This document shows positions 59,397 to 64,000 of a stretch of DNA of 64,000 bases, piece after piece. A model generated the notes under the pieces. The model was not told the DNA's origin. It searched no databases and saw only the letters and a list, made by a program, of their open reading frames with translations. Both the position numbers and the translations under genes were made by a program. The stretch lies in NCBI GenBank assembly GCA_013397795.1, contig VZTJ01001767.1:177984-241983 (forward strand). Reading direction: 5' to 3'. The first letter of the stretch is position 1. Every line of letters starts with the position of its first letter. Source of the DNA: Orthonyx spaldingii. Its lineage: Eukaryota > Chordata > Aves > Passeriformes > Orthonychidae.

Positions 59397-60862
59397 CTAA
59401 TCCATCAGTTCCCATCTTAGGGAACGAAATCCAGCCCCTCTCCGCACCTGCCCAGGGCAGGAGGCTCCACAGAAACCCCGAGTTCCAAGAGCAGGGAGCA
59501 GAGAGCAGAACGACTCGGGCTCCTTCCAAAGCCAGCAGCCATAATTCAGGATTTGAGACTTCACAAAGCACCTCTAGAAAGGCGCAGGAGCTGATTCCTG
59601 ATAAAGCCCAACTGCCCGGGCTGGGCTTCCCAGCTGCTCCAAGTGCTCACAATCTGGAATTAAATGGAGCTAATCTAAACCATGAACATGAAGCATCCCT
59701 TGGATTAGATCTGCAACCCTCTGCTTCCATTCCCGGCTCGTTTTCCCAGAGTTCAACAAGCGACAAATAAACCTCAGAGAAAGAAAAAGGAATTGTGTCG
59801 GCGTCTCGTGTAATCTGCTATTAAATAAGTCCTCACACAAACCATAATAAAATTCAATTTATTGGACTTTGTCAAACGTGATTCCCCACCTTGATAATTA
59901 AAAAGATACTGTAATAAAAGTCCTCAGTGCTCATGTGCTGCACGTCTGTTCCCATCTGATTTTTATCTGAGCGGGGGGATTGTAAGAACACGGAATTGCT
60001 GCTGCAGCCTTGGCGGGCAGGCACAATGTCAGGGAGATAATTCTGGTGTCACAAGAAATTCAGGTGAGAAATTCAGAGCTCAGCCCACCACAGACCAGTC
60101 CTGCACCCTGTGGCATCAGCTGGGCTTCCCAGAATGGAATGTCCCAAGATTTTGGCACCTCCCTTGCTTGAACAGTGGGATTGGTGTTGCTCTTCCACTT
60201 TGGAGTCAACAGCAAGCCCAGAGCAAAGACTTCTCACTTTTTGTAAGAAGCAGCAGAGGTACAGCACCAGCCCTTCCCAGCCTGGTTTGCCAATGCCCAG
60301 GATCTTCCTGCCCAGCTTCCAAGGGAAAAATGGGAAGCTACTTGAGCCAAACTGACAAATGTGCTCACCAAGTCACTGTCCCTGACTCAAGCAGGAACAG
60401 AAGGAAAATTCCCTCCCAGGCACTTCCAGGTTAAATCCAAAGCTCTGCCTGAGCAAACTCTTGTTTTTTGGCATCATCTTGGAGCACAGCACTGGCATTC
60501 CCAGGGATTTTTCCTGCTCCATTTGTCCCTTCTGACACAGATTCCACCAGCCCCACTCGCAGCCACATCCTGGGAAAACCCTGCAGATTCCCCGGAGCAG
60601 GTTCGGATTCAGCTCCTCAGGATGGTTTGGGTTGGAGGAGCCCAGCCCTTGGAATGGGAATTTCCATTGTTCCGCTTCTCTTGGCCAGAAATAAAAAAGG
60701 GTTTGGTTGTTTCCCCACCAAGCTGGGGCTGTGAGCAGAGGAGCCTCCATGAGGTTCACTCTGCAATCTCCATCCTCACAGCCCGGGACTGACGCCGGAA
60801 TTGTGCAGGAAGCAAAACAGCACCAACCATGGGGAAATGCCACCAATTACAACCCAGATCCC
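59397..60862. other. No gene; candidate element at 59.8-60.06 kb
   Basis: Besides the listed candidate element there is only spacer. Open frames up to 157 codons (60373-60846, minus) are unrecognised. A short tggtttgggttggag string near 60624 resembles the CR1 tail but has no further CR1 blocks beside it. Confidence 0.4.
59795..60065. promoter_or_regulatory. Candidate conserved non-coding element
   Basis: The most convincing of the A+T-rich blocks by eye. It has gtcggcgtctcgtgtaatc, tgctattaaataagtcc, accataataaaattcaattt, a ttattggactttgtcaaac stretch (TTTATTGG is a CDX and posterior HOX type site), ccttgataattaaaaagat, tctgatttttatctgagcgg and ggagataattctgg. There is no open frame over most of it, and its vocabulary differs from the flanks. 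Function is unproven. Confidence 0.35.
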
Positions 60863-60920
60863 GCAGAATTTTGGGATAATTTGGGTCGGAAGGGACATTA
60901 AAGGTCATCTAGGCCAACCC
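60863..60920 (-). mobile_element. Short CR1 LINE fragment, antisense
   Basis: The wording gcagaattttgggataattt, gggtcggaagggacatta and aaggtcatctaggccaaccc matches a CR1 3' end of a variant with aaaggtcatctagg. Only about 60 bp are recognisable. The sequence after caacccacgac does not follow the family. Confidence 0.75.
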
Positions 60921-61086
60921 ACGACAGCAAGATCCTAAAGCTGCTGGCAGGACCTGGCTCTCCAGGCTCATCCACATGGACAACATCCCTGCTTTGTGCA
61001 ATTCCAGTCCCCTCCTGACTTCCCCTGGCTGGATCCAAACATGGCATCGGAGCCCTTGGAGTGAGCGCAAAGGGAACCTGAGCACA

Positions 61087-61267
61087 AAATAGAAATCCTT
61101 CATCCAAACACATCCCCCTTCCCAAAAATGCCAAATAGAAATCCTTCATTCAAACACATCCCCCTTCCCAAAAATGCCAAATAGAAATCCTTCATTCAAA
61201 CACATCCCCCTTCCCAAAAATGCCACATAGAAATCCTTCATCCAAACACATCCCCCTTCCCAAAAAC
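61087..61267 (+). repeat. 46-bp minisatellite, four copies
   Basis: Unit starts lie at 61087, 61133, 61179 and 61225, an exact 46-bp period. The unit runs aaatagaaatccttcatcc, aaacacatcccccttccc, aaaaatgcc. Copies differ at one or two positions (catcc versus cattc, and acatag in the fourth), and the last unit fades at caaaaaccc. Such low divergence suggests recent expansion. As 46 is not a multiple of three, the long minus-strand frame through it is not meaningful. Confidence 0.97.
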
Positions 61268-62717
61268 CCGGCAAACACACCCAGCCCCAGCAGGGCTGTT
61301 GGTTTAACATTCCTCCACCTCGGGACAGCCTCCATCCATCCCGCCGGACAAACACTCCCAAATCACAGGGAAAACCAGGCAGACTCCACTCTCCTGCAGC
61401 AGGGAGGAGGCACCAGCAAAGCAGGGTTATAAACCTCACCAAAAGTTTAACTTTTCACAGATTAATTATTTTTAAATATGTTCAGAAAACACTCTCCCAA
61501 ATCAAGTTAATTCCCAACACAGGTTCTCCTACAATTCCAACAAATAGTAATTTGTAGGTGCATTTATTACAGGACCAGTCTAAGAGCACTGCAGCATTTT
61601 AATTTCACATATGGGCCTGGAAGGAAGTTGATTTCTCCAGATCTACCCATACATAAAATAACATCTGTCCACGGAGCAGAGAAGAGCTCCAGGCTGGAGA
61701 ACTTCACCCTGACAAATCCCTGCAGGAAGAACCCAACTCAGATCATGCACAGAGCAGCCAAGAGGAAAACGTGAAAACAAATGGAGAGAAAACACCATGA
61801 GGGCCACCACTGCCACAGGGTTGGAATGGATCTTGGAGGTCTTTCTGAGATTTCCTTAATGATCCCATGAGATGAGAAACGTGATTTATTATCCGCAGCC
61901 AGTGAAAGGATGGAGCAACTGGGCTGCACTGGGAGCTTGCAGGTCTGGAATCTGCAAAGTCGCTGGCAAAACCAGGGTTTGAACCTCACTGAGCACTTCA
62001 GACAGTCCCACTGCAGTGACAAACAGTGATGGAAAAAACACCAACCCAAAAGCACCCAGAAATGCACATTCTAATGTGAAATTTTCTCTTTTGGGACCGT
62101 TCTGAAATTGGGAGCTCCACCTTAAACCTCCAGTTCCTGGCACACGAGCACAGCTGCTGCCCCTGCACACAGAGCACTGCAATTGTGTCAGCTGGAGCGT
62201 GAAAGCAAAAAAATGGAATTATTAGGCTTTTCTCCTTATTAGAGTAAAAAAATTCATTCAATGTGTTGGACCATAAAGTATTAAAAAATCCCATTCATTT
62301 ACATAATTTAAAATGATGTCATTTTAAGGTCACAAAATCCCTTGGAGCCATCGTGCCACAGAGAGGAAAAAATGCAAATAACAACCTGTGCACACAGGTC
62401 GGGCTGAATTCCTTCTCCACACTCCCCAGTCCGGGAGGAGTTCGGGAAAGCATTCCAGCGCCGAGCAGCCCGTGAGAGGGCACTGTTCTGTAGGCTCAGC
62501 ACAAATCCCGTCCTCTGCTGCTCCTGGAAATCCCAGCGCTCAGCCCGAGCACTCAGAGCTGCTCTGGAGAATCCTACGTGGAGACAGGAGCGAAGCTGCC
62601 GATGGAATCAGCGTCCTCCACACCTTCCCTGCCCAGCAGCACCAGGATTTGGGCAGGGAACGTGGATAACCAAGGCGCTTCTCTGGCCCCAATTACCAAA
62701 ACTCTCGTTTTTCAGGC
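61268..62717. other. No gene; A+T-rich patches and palindromes
   Basis: From 61440 to 61640 the DNA is A+T-rich with a small hairpin (cctacaatt to aatttgtagg, 61528-61558). At 62200-62380 lies another A+T-rich patch with the palindrome listed separately. A gggttggaatggatcttggag string at about 61818 is weakly CR1-like. No exon is supported. Confidence 0.42.
62308..62332. promoter_or_regulatory. Perfect 9-bp inverted repeat with CRE-like core and nuclear-receptor half-site
   Basis: The sequence ttaaaatga, tg, tcattttaa (62308-62327) is a perfect 9-bp inverted repeat with a 2-bp centre. The centre forms TGATGTCA, one base from the ATF/CREB palindrome TGACGTCA. It overlaps AAGGTCA (62326-62332), an orphan nuclear receptor half-site. 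Candidate binding cluster only. Confidence 0.3.
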
Positions 62718-63091
62718 ATTATCAGACAGGAGCTGACTCAAGGCAAGGGGTTTTTTTTGCTGGGGGTGTAAATCAGATGTGGGGGTCACTCCACAGATCC
62801 TAAAAACCTTCAGGAGACTCCCAAGTCCAACCCAAGAGGAAGAATTAATTTAAATTTAGCCCAGTATTTGAGGTTTAAACAAACTGATCCAAAAACTGCA
62901 TTACAAGACAGAAGCTGACTTAGGACAAGTTTTATTTTGCTGAGGGCACCTGCACTGCATCAGTCAGGTGTGATGGAGAATTTATAGGGCATAAAAGCCT
63001 TCAGGAAACTCCCAGGAAAACCAACCCAGGCGGGAGAATTCATTCAAATTGAGCCCAATATTTAAGGTTTAAACAAACCGATCCAAAAACT
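62718..63091 (+). repeat. Tandem duplication of a ~185-bp unit
   Basis: Unit 1 (62718-62899) starts attatcagacaggagctgac and unit 2 (62900 to about 63091) starts attacaagacagaagctgac. Both continue through ttttgctg, ccttcaggagactccca, a gaattaatttaaatttagcc-type block, tttgaggtttaaacaaac and gatccaaaaactc. Agreement is highest at both ends and poor in the middle. Identity by eye is about three in four, so the duplication is old. I do not recognise the unit. Confidence 0.9.
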
Positions 63092-64000
63092 CAAATCCAC
63101 TGGGCAAGTAACTGGTTGGAAATTCAAGTGACACTCCAGGGCCTCCAGTCTGTGATTCCAACAGGTGCCAACACTTCAGGATGCAGGAGGAGCAGATGGG
63201 ACAGGAGCAGGGTTCTGGCCAAGAAAGCAGATGAACCAGGAGGTGTCAGAGAGCTCCCAGCTCACACAGAGCTGAAGCTGCCCCAGACCAAGCCCTGCTG
63301 AAATCTGCTCCTTTTAGCAGCTCCAGATCCACCTCGGGCCACCACAGGCTGGGCTTTGCTTTGTCCTCAGCCTGCCACCTTTGTCACCTGCATTTCTGCC
63401 ACCTCCTCTGCCCTGTGAGCCCCAAATCCTGGTGTTCAGCACATCCTCCCTGCTCCTGCAGCTCTCCCAGGCTCAGGGAGCAGCACGGGGCTTTTATTAT
63501 TTCAAACACACTCTCCTGACAAGCCCCACGTTCAGCTCCTGTGTTTCTCCTGCAGCACGTGTTGACAGATGCCACATTCCTGCTGCTGCAGGATTCCTGG
63601 GGAAGCACAGGCAGACGGGAACAGGAGGAAGGCAGGAAATTGCTCCGTTCGGTATGAAAAGAAACGTCTGCACGGCTCCTCCGAGGACAACAATGCTCCC
63701 ACTGAGGCACTGGGCCTCCAGATCTGATTTCCTGCCCCCAGAGCAGCTGATTTCCCTCCCATTCCCATTTGAGCTTTCCAAATCTTGGAGCCAAGTGGCC
63801 AAAAAATTTATCAGTCCAGTCATCCTGGCTGCTTTTTGAGGACTTTTTCCTCTTTCTGGGCTGGATGTCACTTGGAATTGGGCATCCCGAGCCCACTGTG
63901 GCAGCCTGTCACTGCCACCCTGGGGCCACTGCTCTGCCATCCCAGCGGCCACAGCCAGCTCAGGGCATCCCCAGGAACCCCTCAGCCACTTTCTGGCTTT
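63092..64000. other. No recognisable feature
   Basis: Moderately GC-rich spacer up to the window end. Overlapping frames on opposite strands (63381-63839 plus, 63384-63896 minus) cancel as evidence. No CR1 fragment or tandem repeat was seen. Confidence 0.45.

Noticed and set aside
60615..60650. Additional CR1 tail at tggtttgggttggag
   Set aside because: Only about 15 bp match and no adjacent CR1 blocks follow on either side.
61087..61267. CRISPR-like array of repeats
   Set aside because: The units are contiguous, without unique spacers, and the window is vertebrate DNA. It is a minisatellite.
61146..61442. 98-codon minus-strand frame with repeated hydrophobic peptides
   Set aside because: It reads through the 46-bp minisatellite. 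The period is not a multiple of three, so the frame changes each unit and a coding role is implausible.
61800..61850. CR1-like gggttggaatggatcttggaggt
   Set aside because: It is possibly an old relic, but the neighbouring blocks do not follow CR1 order, so I do not list it as an element.
1..64000. Novel multi-gene system, endogenous virus or long LINE with coding capacity
   Set aside because: I found no reverse transcriptase, integrase, gag-like or other recognisable protein signature in any frame, and no paired LTRs.

Overview
The window reads as vertebrate nuclear DNA, most likely from a songbird (oscine passerine). The main evidence is 23 fragments of the avian non-LTR retrotransposon CR1. 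Most belong to one subfamily, whose 3' end reads, in antisense, as a block starting tcatggaatggtttgggttgg and running on to a block ending in ggcagccacagcttctctggg. I know that wording from passerine genomes. There is no bacterial or viral gene organisation: no operons, no ribosome-binding sites and no runs of long adjacent ORFs.

I can support no protein-coding gene, exon, tRNA, rRNA or other RNA gene. The longest open frames reach about 200 to 216 codons. That is roughly what chance gives in 64 kb of moderately GC-rich DNA read in six frames. None resembles a known protein, and several overlap one another on opposite strands. The window is therefore intergenic, or lies inside one or more large introns; the sequence alone does not decide which.

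Layout. CR1 3'-end fragments (11 on the + strand, 12 on the - strand, about 3.6 kb in all) are scattered through the window, with three gaps of about 6 kb at 6.4-12.4, 28.7-34.9 and 47.1-53.1 kb. All are short (about 60-250 bp) and keep only 3' untranslated sequence, so none is mobile. Two of them, at 24.57 and 26.43 kb, share an extra upstream segment of about 130 bp that I do not recognise as CR1.

Tandem repeats are diverse: a hierarchical 31/14-bp array (16.84-17.02 kb), a near-perfect 46-bp minisatellite of four copies (61.09-61.27 kb), a 185-bp tandem duplication (62.72-63.09 kb), a mixed AAC/AAT microsatellite (18.65 kb), a 24-base T tract (42.49 kb) and several shorter ones.

Possible regulatory DNA includes one compact CpG-rich patch at 52.48-52.92 kb, the best promoter-like segment in the window. 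There are also several A+T-rich, motif-dense blocks (around 9.1, 14.8, 20.9, 36.6, 38.3, 51.4, 58.5, 59.9 and 62.3 kb) whose composition resembles conserved vertebrate non-coding elements. These are guesses from base pattern; alignment to other birds would decide them. I found no sign of a new multi-gene biological system here.
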